Assembly (NCBI GenBank): GCA_963971535.1
Contig: OZ020585.1
Coordinates: 25,947,159-26,011,158, forward strand
Direction: 5' to 3'
DNA length: 64,000 nt
Source of the DNA: Notolepis coatsorum
Lineage: Eukaryota > Chordata > Actinopteri > Aulopiformes > Paralepididae
Every line of letters begins with the position of its first letter. Position 1 is the stretch's first letter. Under the pieces are notes generated by a model that ran no database searches, was not told the DNA's origin, and saw nothing but the letters and a program-made list of their open reading frames with translations. The position numbers and the translations under genes are program-made. Below, piece by piece: positions 38,694 through 49,238 of the stretch.

Positions 38694-41600
38694 ATGTGCC
38701 AGCCATCCATGGCGTCATACATTGGCACACCGACGTTTCCAGACTTCACCCATGAGAACCGAGCACAGTACACGGAGCTACGGATGTGCTTAGAGACAAT
38801 GATGGTGGATGTAGCTGATGAACGCCACAAGTATGCGATCCTATTGAAGCACCTGAAAGTGCCCAGAGCGCACAACATAGCGCTGGCCTATGCCACCTCT
38901 ACTACCCCATACACCGCGGCTCTAGCAGCACTAGACCAAAGATATGGACGTATATGGGATTACGTAATACAAGAGATAAGGCATATTGACCGCCTACCCC
39001 CAGCAACAGACAATCGCTCACTAGACGACCTGTCTATCAAAGTACAATCCCTGGTAGGGATGCTGGGGGCGCAACGAGAAAAGGGTATGCACGAACTATA
39101 CGCAAACTCGAACGTCGAGAGGATTTTAGAGAAGCTGGCGCCCGCCCGACAGGAGCGCTTCAGGCGGCAAAGAGACCACCGTGATCCTAACGGTCCCGAG
39201 CCATCCCTCCTAGACCTAGCCGACTTCCTGGCGAGAGAAGTCAGCAGCCTACGGCTGGATACGTTCGTGCGGAGCACACCAAGCTCCAGAGAGGGACCTA
39301 GGAGAGTAAACGATGGCCGAAGATCGGTGACTGTCATGCACCAATCAGAATCAGTACCGAGCAGCAAGAACCACAGTACCCCCTCGATGAAAGAGAAGTG
39401 GAAGATGGTGTGCCCGTACTGCGAGAAGGAACACTGGTTGTCACAATGTGACCAGTTCAAGAAGATGACCGCTGAAGAAGTGAGTCACTGGATAAAGTCC
39501 AACAGGCGCTGTTACCGATGTGCGCGCAGTCACATGGCAGCCGAGTGCCGCCTAAAGAAGAGGTGTAGTCGGTGTGACGGAGCCCATCTGGATGTCCTAC
39601 ACGACAGTAACAAAAGAAAGCCTGCACCATCCAGCAGCACAAAGGCAAGTGTTATGTACATTGACCCCGCTAGCAGCAGCGGCGCCCAGGTGCTCTTAAA
39701 GGTGGTCCGTGTAACACTGAGTTACCAAGATAAGATCATGGACACTTACGCCGTCCTTGATGACGGGTCAGAGAAGACCCTTCTCCTCGCGTCCGCTGCG
39801 GCCCAGCTGGGGCTACGGGGGAGCGAGAACCAGATGACTATTCGGACAATAAGACGAGATCTAAAGACGATAAAGGGCGAGAATGTCTCCTTCACTATCG
39901 CAGCAAGCGGGCAGCCCGAGAGACGGTACAGGATTACTAATGCTTTCACCAGCCAAGAAATAGGACTATCGCAGTACACCTACCCCATCGCCAAGCTGAT
40001 GGAGAAATATGTGCACCTGCGTCAACTCCCTATCCCGCTCATAGACGGTGCCACCCCGACCCTGCTGATAGGCTCCGACCATGCAGACCTCATAGTCCCG
40101 ATAGACCGGGTCCATACAGGACCCAGAGGTTGTCCTGCAGCAGTCGAGACCCGCCTAGGATGGACATTACAAGGCCCCCTCGCCAAGTCTCTTAACCGAA
40201 CAGCAGCCACTAGCTGCCTCCACTCCAGAGCGACAGAAGGAGACACCACACTCCTGCAGCATGTCGAGAGGCTATGGACACTAGAGACAATGCCCTTTAA
40301 GAACGAAAAGAAAGACATTCGTTCTAAGGAAGATATCTACGCTATAGCCCTCCTCGAGCACGGGACAAAGAGAGTCAACGTCAACGGAGTGATGAGATAC
40401 GCAACTCCACTCCTGAGGCGAGAGGGAATGCCCACCTTTCGCGCTACAAAAGAGGCGACGGAGCGGTATCTATTGAACACAGAGCGGCGCCTAGCCAAAG
40501 ACCCCGCTCAAGAAGCTGTGTACCGCGCTGAGATTAACAAATTAATCACAGCGGGACACATAAAGAAAATTGACATTAAAGAGGCCGATCAGATGACCGA
40601 ATCATGGTACGTGCCGCACCACAAGGTCCACCACAACGGCAAGGATCGCATTGTGTTTAACTGCAGCTACCAGATCGGATCACAAAATCTGAATAAAGAA
40701 CTCTTGGCCGGCCCAACACTCGGCCCCTCCCTACTAGGCGTGCTACTACGCTTCCGCCAGGACAAGGTGGCTATCAGCGGCGACATCAAAGGGATGTTCC
40801 TGCAGGTGAGACTAGTGGAGGAGGACAAGCCCCTGCTGCGGTTCCTATGGAGAGAGAGGATCGGAGATGAGCACCCAGCCATCTATCAATGGGAAGTCCT
40901 CCCTTTCGGAACCACATGCAGCCCATGCTGTGCTACGTTTGCACTGCAAAAGCACGTCGCAGAGGACCCAGCAGCAGATGAAGAGGTCCAACAAAGTGTG
41001 ACAAATAGTTTCTACGTGGACAACTGTTTACAAAGCGTCTCGACGCCAGAAGAAGCCGAGGCTCTCCTACTCAAGCTCCGCGCCTCCCTGATCAAAGGCG
41101 GCTTTGATCTCAGGCAGTGGGCCAGCAGCGACCCGCAAGTACTGCGCAGCCTCTCCCCCGAGGACAAAGCCGCGAGCAGCGACACCTGGATGGCGACCAT
41201 CCCAGGAGAAGCCCAAGAAATGACACTAGGACTAGTCTGGCGCTTCAAAACAGACTCGCTCCATTATAGACACAAACCCCTGACCAAGGAGCAGGGAAGG
41301 TCGACGGCAATACCGACCACCAGACGGAGTGTATACAGAACACTCGCCAGACAATATGACCCGTTGGGATGTATTCTACCTTACACCACCAGGGCAAAGA
41401 TGATTGTAAGAGCGCTATGGGACAAAGACCAGGGCTGGGACGATCCCATACCCGAACACCTTGCATCCACATGGAGAGAGTGGGAGATGGAACTCCGCTC
41501 ACTCCCAGGTGTTAATATACGCCGCAGCTACTTCCCACCCACAGTGAGGCCAGAGACATGCAAGATCGACCTGCACGTATTCAGCGACGCCTCCGAAGTA

Positions 41601-43613
41601 GCCTACGGTTCGGTGGCTTACTTGCGTGCCCGAGAGGAGGGAGGAGAAATACATACTGCTTTCATCCTGGCTCGCTCAAGAATAGCCCCACGCAAGCAAC
41701 AATCTATCCCGCGTCTAGAGCTCTGCGCAGCCCTAGCAGGAGCGCAGCTCGCCACGTTAATCCAACGTGAACTCACCATCCCGGTGCAAAGAACAATCTT
41801 GTGGTCAGACTCCACGACCGTACTCACATGGATCCGGTCTGATTCGTGCAGATACAAGGTCTTCGTGGGAGTCAGAGTCACCGAGATTCAAGAGTTAACA
41901 GAAGTAACCAGCTGGAGGTATGTGGACACCAAACACAACCCAGCTGACGTCATCACCCGGGGAATGTCCCATGATGACCTCACCCGTCACAACCTCTACA
42001 GTGACGGGCCAGAGTTCCTCAAGCTCCCCGAAGAAGAGTGGCCTACACCCACCCCACGGGAGGCGAGTAAAGAGGAGGCAGAGAACAAGAAACCTATGTT
42101 CTGTGGGTTGACACACACACTCGTCCCCACAGACCCGGTTCTAGACGATTGCCTCACCCTAGAGAGTGCGCAGCTAAAGACATTTCTGTGGCACCACCCA
42201 GAGGCTCAGCCCACAACTGACATTTCAGCAGCTGACTACGAAGAAGCAGAACTTCTTCTACTACAACGAGCCCAGAGAGACTCGTTCCCCGATGAGCTAG
42301 CCTGTCTACAGGGAGCAAAGCCCGTCCTATCAGACAGCAGACTGCTCCACCTGGCACCCGAGAGTGACGCCCATAATCTCATCAGAGTGGGTGGTCGTCT
42401 GCGGAGAGCCCCAGACTTACCGGATGACGTCAAGTACCCGATAGTCTTGAACAGCCGACACAAGGTCACAGAGCTGATCATAAAGAAATACGACGAGGAT
42501 GTGCACCACGCAGGGGCAGAGAGAGTCTTCGCGGAGATCAGACGTCGTTATTGGATACTGCAAGGGAGAGAAGCAGTGCGGCGCTTCCAGCGAACCTGTC
42601 TAGACTGCCGTAAGTGGCGCGCGCAGCCCAGTATACCCCGGATGGCTGACCTACCTCCCTGTCGCCTCCGACTCGGCGACAAGCCCTTTCACTCCACCGG
42701 TATGGACTGTTTTGGCCCGCTGTATATAAAGAGAGGAAGAGGAACCGAGAAGCGGTGGGGTATTGTATTCAAATGCATGACCACCAGAGCGATACATATC
42801 GAACTCCTCCCAACCATGAGCACGGACTCATTCCTTATGGCCTTCCGAAGATTCACATCACGGAAAGGGAAACCGTCTACATTGTTGTCTGATCACGGGA
42901 CAAACTTCAAAGGCGGAGAAAGAGAGCTGAGAGAGAGCTTCCAAGCTATGGGCCCAGAACTTAAGACCCACCTCGCTCCATCCCAGATTGACTTCCAGTT
43001 TAATCCCCCGAACGCACCTCACTTCGGTGGCACCTGGGAACGAGAAGTACGTTCCATAAAGACAGCCCTGTACGCCGTGCTTGGGGCCCAGACCGTGGCG
43101 GAAGAAGTCCTAATGACAGTCCTCACGGAGATCGAGGGAGTATTGAACTCAAAGCCCCTCGGTTACGTCTCAAGTGATGTAGCAGATGTCGACCCAGTCA
43201 CCCCCAACACCCTCTTGATGGGGCGGCTGGACCCCGCGCTACCCCAGACAATGTACAGGCCTGAAGAAGCGAACGGCCGAAGAATGTGGAGGTACAGTCA
43301 AGTACTGGCTGACAAGTTTTGTAACAGCTTCCTACTCCACTACCTACCGTCTCTACAGACCCGCCAGAAGTGGGTAAAAGAGAGAGACAATTTGACAGAA
43401 GGAACAGTCGTCATGATTATCGACCAGTCACTACCCCGAGCTATGTGGCCGGCTGGCCGCGTAAGCAAAGTGATCACCGGTGCCGATGGAAAGGTCCGAG
43501 CAGCTGAAGTGCTCGTCCAAGGACGGACTTACACCCGACCCGTGGCGAGGCTAATAGAACTGCCAAGGCTCCCCGATACTATCGATGACGACCATGACCC
43601 TATAACTTTGTGA
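38694..43613 (+). CDS. BEL/Pao Gag-Pol polyprotein (1639 aa)
   Basis: The domains follow the order usual for BEL/Pao. Residues 1-210 are a Gag-like region (DUF1759 type), with cysteine knuckles at about 240-305 (CPYCEKEHWLSQC, CYRCARSHMAAEC). The aspartic protease follows at about 340-470 (VLDDGSEKTLL). Reverse transcriptase spans about 600-850 (ISGDIKGMFLQVR and SFYVDNCLQS), then RNase H at about 950-1110 (FSDASEVAYGS, WSDSTTVLTWI). The integrase has a zinc-binding part (HHAG...CLDCRKW) and a core with MDCFGPLYIK, LLSDHGTNFKGG and GGTWEREVRS. A C-terminal DUF5641-type domain ends at 'RLIELP'. Length and order match whole family members. Confidence 0.93.
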   Translation: MCQPSMASYIGTPTFPDFTHENRAQYTELRMCLETMMVDVADERHKYAILLKHLKVPRAHNIALAYATSTTPYTAALAALDQRYGRIWDYVIQEIRHIDRLPPATDNRSLDDLSIKVQSLVGMLGAQREKGMHELYANSNVERILEKLAPARQERFRRQRDHRDPNGPEPSLLDLADFLAREVSSLRLDTFVRSTPSSREGPRRVNDGRRSVTVMHQSESVPSSKNHSTPSMKEKWKMVCPYCEKEHWLSQCDQFKKMTAEEVSHWIKSNRRCYRCARSHMAAECRLKKRCSRCDGAHLDVLHDSNKRKPAPSSSTKASVMYIDPASSSGAQVLLKVVRVTLSYQDKIMDTYAVLDDGSEKTLLLASAAAQLGLRGSENQMTIRTIRRDLKTIKGENVSFTIAASGQPERRYRITNAFTSQEIGLSQYTYPIAKLMEKYVHLRQLPIPLIDGATPTLLIGSDHADLIVPIDRVHTGPRGCPAAVETRLGWTLQGPLAKSLNRTAATSCLHSRATEGDTTLLQHVERLWTLETMPFKNEKKDIRSKEDIYAIALLEHGTKRVNVNGVMRYATPLLRREGMPTFRATKEATERYLLNTERRLAKDPAQEAVYRAEINKLITAGHIKKIDIKEADQMTESWYVPHHKVHHNGKDRIVFNCSYQIGSQNLNKELLAGPTLGPSLLGVLLRFRQDKVAISGDIKGMFLQVRLVEEDKPLLRFLWRERIGDEHPAIYQWEVLPFGTTCSPCCATFALQKHVAEDPAADEEVQQSVTNSFYVDNCLQSVSTPEEAEALLLKLRASLIKGGFDLRQWASSDPQVLRSLSPEDKAASSDTWMATIPGEAQEMTLGLVWRFKTDSLHYRHKPLTKEQGRSTAIPTTRRSVYRTLARQYDPLGCILPYTTRAKMIVRALWDKDQGWDDPIPEHLASTWREWEMELRSLPGVNIRRSYFPPTVRPETCKIDLHVFSDASEVAYGSVAYLRAREEGGEIHTAFILARSRIAPRKQQSIPRLELCAALAGAQLATLIQRELTIPVQRTILWSDSTTVLTWIRSDSCRYKVFVGVRVTEIQELTEVTSWRYVDTKHNPADVITRGMSHDDLTRHNLYSDGPEFLKLPEEEWPTPTPREASKEEAENKKPMFCGLTHTLVPTDPVLDDCLTLESAQLKTFLWHHPEAQPTTDISAADYEEAELLLLQRAQRDSFPDELACLQGAKPVLSDSRLLHLAPESDAHNLIRVGGRLRRAPDLPDDVKYPIVLNSRHKVTELIIKKYDEDVHHAGAERVFAEIRRRYWILQGREAVRRFQRTCLDCRKWRAQPSIPRMADLPPCRLRLGDKPFHSTGMDCFGPLYIKRGRGTEKRWGIVFKCMTTRAIHIELLPTMSTDSFLMAFRRFTSRKGKPSTLLSDHGTNFKGGERELRESFQAMGPELKTHLAPSQIDFQFNPPNAPHFGGTWEREVRSIKTALYAVLGAQTVAEEVLMTVLTEIEGVLNSKPLGYVSSDVADVDPVTPNTLLMGRLDPALPQTMYRPEEANGRRMWRYSQVLADKFCNSFLLHYLPSLQTRQKWVKERDNLTEGTVVMIIDQSLPRAMWPAGRVSKVITGADGKVRAAEVLVQGRTYTRPVARLIELPRLPDTIDDDHDPITL

Positions 43614-43706
43614 GTTGACTGACCCTTACAGCGGACATTGAGTAGTGGACAGTGCGGTTAATCTGTCTCTGCTTAGCTAATTAGGTGGGACTAATTAGGG
43701 GGCGGC

Positions 43707-45079
43707 TGTTGTGAAGGATCAGATTAAACCGAATATATATATTTATTTATGGATATATATTGAATAGTATTTGTATATCGTTTGATATCCCTTGTATATT
43801 CCTTGTACATATACACGGAATATTCCTTTATTCTACTACAGCCCATAATAGTTCATTCTCTTATTGGACAAAAGGACCAGGCGCCAGGGACCAGCCCCTG
43901 GCGTTCAAGTTCAAAGGTACCGACGAGACATGCCCTTACTAGCCCCGGCTCCGCGCAGGAATACGGCTACCGAAAGCAGAGTGGCACTATTTGTCCACCG
44001 TGCATATAAATATGGCGCAAGAAATGTAGAATTCCTCTTAGTCCTTTACCCTTCTACCCAACTAAGTAACAGAACGTGAAGCCTCACCCCACGATACCGC
44101 GTGCGGTGTAGTATGGCCTGTTTGGCCTTAGAATAGCAGTGAGACCTCGTGCGAATTAATAGCTGAATTGCCAGAGTTTGGCACCGTATTTCTATTAAGT
44201 AATAATAGTCTATTATGTATGGTGCATCGTGCGGTTAGAGTTCTAAAGTGAGCAGCACCCCCATCGCTTCCTCGTGTTATCTAGAGTCTTAACCAGGTTG
44301 GGCAGACCACACGTGGTGCTTTCATCCGAGGAGTTCTAGGCGAGGACCGAGTGGACCTGTACATTGGATTACCTACCCGACGACTGCTGAGCCCTATGCG
44401 GCATGGAATATATATTTGCTTTGGTACTTTGATTTGTGGAGCGGATAATCGCCAACACCGGTGAGTGTTGGATCTACCCCGAAAGGAGTCAAGGTGAGAC
44501 GGCGCTCAGACCAGACTGAGGTCGCCTCGCTTCTTCTTCACTGTGGAGCTACAGCTACAGCTCCAGCCTACAAGAGAGCCAAGGTGTATTCATCTGTGGA
44601 TCAAGATTCTACTGCACTGTCTTCTGTACGTGAAGTCTCCCTAGACATCGTTGACCAGACGGGATACGGCCGACGGCTCTCCTACCCCCCCTACTGGCTT
44701 ACAACCGGCAGGACCCCTACAGTATATCCAGCTATAATCATTAAGTGACCATAGATATAATTCCCTAAGAGCCAGGTTGTATACTTGCTTCCTGCGTAAC
44801 CAGAGATTGGACATTCAGTGTTGATTTGCCTACGAGTACTCATTTGCCTTACAAGAGCATTCAAATCATAAATGTAATGGTGAATATTATATGTACCTTT
44901 TGCTATATATTAAATATTTGATTATTACCTTTGTGTGGACCTGGTTTCATGGTGGGAAAGTGTTCATCATATTTAGATATCGTGTACTGTATGGCCAGTA
45001 GTTAAAGTACATAAAGCGGTAGTGGTTTAATGATACCATACTTATCAATACAGTCAGGGAATTGTACCCCTCAGTTACA
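43707..45079 (+). repeat. BEL/Pao 3' LTR (1373 bp)
   Basis: It is the same length as the 5' LTR and almost identical in sequence. It is followed by the target repeat CCGGG at 45080-45084. Confidence 0.95.
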
Positions 45080-45341
45080 CCGGGCGCGTTTTCAAGCGAT
45101 CTAATCAAGCAGGGTCCTTCCGTCCTTCCTGCTGTGTTGTCAGTCACGCCCCCAGTTCGGACAGTTTGAAAACAAGTAGCTGTCGTTTTCTAGCTGGTTG
45201 TACTTGTGGTGGCTAACTTGGCTAACAAGAAGCTATATGGCTAGCTGGATGCAGTGGACATGGACATCAACAGTGGACATATACACTTTATCAAGCCCTT
45301 CTGCCTGCTGGACAGTGGTGCGTTTCAACTAAACAAGTGAG

Positions 45342-45378
45342 TCTCTCTCTCTCCCTCTCTCTCCCTCCCCCTCCCTCC

Positions 45379-45414
<36 letters not shown>
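45342..45414 (+). repeat. (CT)n-rich tract
   Basis: A pyrimidine tract of 'ctctctccc' type in hAT 1. Its complement type (GA)n follows 250 bp away. Confidence 0.9.
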
Positions 45415-45417
<3 letters not shown>

Positions 45418-45665
45418 CTGCTCTCTTAAATTATAAGGTGATTTCATGTTAGAGCGATGCTCTGTTGTTGTGAGCGATGCACTACTCTGTTGTTCTAAAA
45501 GGTAGTTTAGAACTGCAGCCTTGGATGTGTGTGTCTGTGTGAGAGAGAGAGGTAGAGGGGGATACTAACTAATTAATTTCGCCGTGGGGGGGCATAATCA
45601 CCCGGACAATGAATGGTAACTTGTTTAAAATGACAAGATATACATATGTGCTTATTATTGGATGG

Positions 45666-45667
<2 letters not shown>

Positions 45668-45758
<91 letters not shown>
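45668..45758 (+). repeat. (GA)n microsatellite, about 45 units
   Basis: This is a pure GA run of about 90 bp. With 45342-45414 it forms an inverted pair able to fold into a hairpin. Confidence 0.95.
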
Positions 45759-45762
<4 letters not shown>

Positions 45763-46204
45763 CTGCTACACTGGTCGGTCTACCAGTGTTCTACTCAGTG
45801 GCGAATCCTCCTGGAAGCCAACGGAAGCCAGGCTTCCCAATTATTAAAATATGCATTAATATGAAATATGAAATATAAAAAAAAAATTAAAAAAAAAATT
45901 TATAAATAAAAAATCATTATTTTTCATCTCTGTGTTATAATTTCTTTTTTTGAAATTTCTCCCTCTTCTCCTTCTCACTCTCTCTAACACACTGTCAGGC
46001 TCACTGAGGCAGTCACTGCAGCAGAGGAGAGGAGGCAGAGAGGGTGTCTTTCTCCAGCTTCCACCATGTGATTCATGTATGTGGAGTCCAAAACCAATAC
46101 TAGCCAATAAGATTCGAGCTTACTAAAGCCCTTCCCACACCTTAAAACGGGTCCGTCAGCAAACTAAGTACTCTAGCCTCTGCACATTTGCCGCCCTGGA
46201 GGCG

Positions 46205-47220
46205 TCTATGCCTTCTACAACGCTGTTCGGTTTCCGGGTTCCTCTGATTGGCCACTAAGCCCACGTGACCCTACGCTAGCACGCCCCCCTTATCGCCGCC
46301 AGTTATCGCTTACGCCGCGCATCATTACAAAAATATACCGTTAACTGGAATATGTTGTTTCTTTACCCATATGTTGGATTATGTAATTGGTTTGTCATGA
46401 CAAACCAATAAAAAATCGCTACTTTACATCAGGGTGAACGCTGTTGGTGCCACCACCCACTTCAATGACAGAGCTCTCATATTTGCGAATGCATAAACTA
46501 TATCTTAAATTATGGCTATGTGTCTAATATGGCCGTCACTTATCAATTGACAGAGCTCTCATATTTGCGAATGCATAAACTATATCTTAAATTATGGCTA
46601 TGTGTCTAATATGGCCGTCGCTTATCAATGACTTGTTTTGTTTACAAACGCTGTTGCAAATGACACATAGCCATAATTTAAGATATAGTTTATGCATTCG
46701 CAAATATGAGAGCTCTGTCATTGAAGTGGGTGGTGGCACCAACAGCGTTCACCCTGATGTAAAGTAGCAATTTTTTATTGGTTTGTCATGACAAACCAAT
46801 TACATAATCCAACATATGTGTAAAGAAACAACATATTCCAGTTAAATGGGGGACCCTGATGTAAACAAGACGGAAGTCTTTCTCTGGTCTGCATCCCCTT
46901 AACAATTGTGTGTATTGAGCCGTACTGTATTGTACCCATTCTGCAATCTGTTAATAAAGTTTTCATTCATTCATTCATTCATTCATTCATTCATTCATTC
47001 AACGGTATATTTTTGTAATGATTCGTTACGGCGTAATCAATACTTCCATTTGTATAAATTGCGTTAAGCGGCTGAGGAGGCTGAGGAGCTTGGCGCGGCT
47101 CATGCGCGGCGTAAGCGATAACTGGCGGCGATAAGGGGGCCGTGCTAGCGTAGGGTCACGTGGGCTTAGTGGCCAATCAGAGGAACCTGGAAACCGAACA
47201 GCGTTGTAGAAGGCATAGAA
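46205..47220. mobile_element. Mutator-like foldback element nested in hAT 2
   Basis: Its arms of about 400-450 bp are inverse to each other ('tctatgccttctacaacgct' at the left end, its inverse at the right). Flanks are CCTGGAGGCG (46195-46204) and CCTGGAGGTG (47221-47230), a near-perfect 10-bp duplication. The left arm has an 85-bp tandem copy ('cagagctctcatatttgcg' at 46467 and 46552). The right arm holds a LINE tail (46846-47000). Ends resemble the MITE 13717-14090. Confidence 0.85.
46846..47000 (+). repeat. LINE 3' tail with (ATTC)n, copy 2
   Basis: The same unit as 28214-28350, inserted in the right arm of the foldback element. The uninterrupted left arm (CCGTTAACTGG at about 46331) shows the borders exactly. 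Confidence 0.85.
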
Positions 47221-49238
47221 CCTGGAGGTGTGGGAAGCGCTTTACTCAGCTCGAATCTTATTAAATCTAGCCCATGGAATAGTATAGTTGTATGTTTACA
47301 CTTGAAATGTGTATTTTTATTTAGTGTGCATTTTTATTTTGTCACAATATTATTTGGATTAAATATATATATATATAAAAAAAATATATATATATATAAA
47401 GTATTTTTTTTTTAATAAAAACAAAATTAATTTAAAAAAAATTGACATCCCCAGTTATTTTACCCACGCGACGCCACTGGTTCTACTACATGATCACAAG
47501 GTCCTAGGCCCATCACAAGTTCACAACCCTGATCAGCTTATTCTGTGACACCTGTCCTGTAGTTTCTTCTTTAATGAAGTAAGTAAAAAAAAAAAGTAAG
47601 GAGTAGGTAAAGGAATGTTCAGTCAATATACATATGTACAGAGTAACAGTGAGGTTTATATTATGTATAGTTTTTTATTTGTATTTCTTTAATTCGCTCT
47701 GTACAATACATATTTAAGTCTAGAGGTTCTCTAGACTAGAGCACAGTTAACACAGTGTGTTGTCATTTACATGGAGAAATGGCGCCACCGCCTGGGAAAA
47801 TGTGGTATTGCACAAATGCACACCATATGATAAAAAAATCGGCCATGCGCATGCGCCCCTCCCAAATACAGTCCCACGAGCCGCCACTGCACGAGACGTC
47901 ATGTCCCTATTCCCCACACCAGAACGGAGTGGCAGAGAGAGAATGGCGCACTCTTTTCGAGATGGCTAGGTGTAAGCTAGTAGGTAGTAACTTACCTAAG
48001 AGCCTATGGCACTATGCGGTGCAAGAAGCCGCTTACACCAGAAACAGGTGCTTCAATAAGCACACGGGCACCACACCGTATACAGCACTGACAGGAAAGA
48101 AGTGTAATCTAGCCAGAATGCACCGATTTGGATCAGTGTGTTATGTGTACTTGCAGGACAGAGGAAAGCTCGAGTCCAGATGTGAAAAAGGACTCTTTGT
48201 AGGGCATGACAAGGGAAGCCCCACTTTCCTGGTTTATTATCCCGGTAAAGGGGTAGTGCAGAAACACAGGCTAGTCAAGTTTGTCACAAAGACAACATGT
48301 GAGGGCGAGACACAGACAGAGGAGCCAGAGCTGGACTCCAGAGTAAGGTGTGTAGAAACAGAGACACATCAGCCCAGTGTACTTAGCACGGTTGTGCAGG
48401 CTGACAGTCAGCCACCCCCAGAGGGCGATGACGAGGAGCACCCGAGGGTGACGTCAAGTGCCCCAAGCAGTGGGAGGTACCCCTCGAGGGAACACAGACC
48501 GCCAAAGTATCTGACAGACTATGCTCGGAAAGGGAGTGACGAGGAGGACAGTACACCCATCACTGTTGATTACTGCTACAGAGTAGTTAGTGGGGTACCC
48601 CAGACCTTTAAAGAGGCCATAGTGTCCCCTGAATCAAGTAAATGGGAGAGAGCAATGGATGAGGAAATGAGTTCCCTAGAGGACAACCACATCTTCACTC
48701 TAACCAAGTTGCCAGAGGGCAGACAGACAGTGGGAGGGAAATGGGTGTACTCAATCAAGGAAGGGATCGAAGGCCACGAAAAGTACAAAGCGAGATTTGT
48801 AGCTAAGGGTTTCAGTCAGAGGGAGGGGATAGACTATGGTGAAACATTCTCCTCCACAGCCAATCTGACCAGTGTAAGGGTAGTGGTTCAGAAAGCAGCT
48901 GAGGACAATCTGATTTGACATCAGATGGATGTGAAGACAGCCTATCTGCACGCACCCATAGATAGGGAGATATATATGGAACAACCTGAGGGTTACGAAA
49001 AGAAAGGAGAGAAGCTAGTGTGTAAGCTGGAAAAATCCATTTACGGCCTGAAACAGTCTGGGCGAAATTGGAACGAGATGCTTCATAGTGTACATGCCTT
49101 ATCAAAGATCACTTCCTACAGAATCCAGTAGACCCCTGTGTTTATTCGAGGGAGTCAAAGGAGTCAGGAAAAGTGATCATCGTCATTTGGGTAGATGATT
49201 TGATCATAGCAGCAGACAACACCAGGAGCCTAGCACAG

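Larger units (their letters stand above)
35990..45079 (+). mobile_element. BEL/Pao LTR retrotransposon, looks whole
   Basis: The two LTRs are 1373 bp each (35990-37362 and 43707-45079). I noticed one difference between them, so insertion was recent. The target duplication is CCGGG (35985-35989 and 45080-45084). The primer site is 37365-37380 and the purine tract 'aattagggggcgg' lies before the 3' LTR. Two long ORFs lie between: 37407-38555 and 38694-43613. It is the youngest large element seen in this window. Confidence 0.95.
45796..47479. mobile_element. hAT-type element 2, nested in hAT 1
   Basis: The ends are CAGTGGCGAATCCTCC and, inverted, GCGTCGCCACTG. The 8-bp duplication is GTTCTACT (45788-45795 and 47480-47487). 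The motif 'ggaagccaacggaagcc' near the left end is common in this family. It contains the foldback element 46205-47220. No transposase ORF. Confidence 0.92.
35573..47889. mobile_element. hAT-type element 1 inserted in Copia; itself host to BEL/Pao and hAT 2
   Basis: The ends are CAGTGGCGGTTC and, inverted, GAGCCGCCACTG. The 8-bp duplication CACGAGAC lies at 35565-35572 and 47890-47897, within the Copia integrase region. Without its own insertions it is about 1.5 kb. The part at 45085-45340 looks like a transcribed leader. No transposase was found, so it is probably non-autonomous. Confidence 0.92.

Noticed and set aside
45609-45878. ORFs of alternating Arg-Glu
   Set aside because: They are translations of the (GA)n microsatellite.
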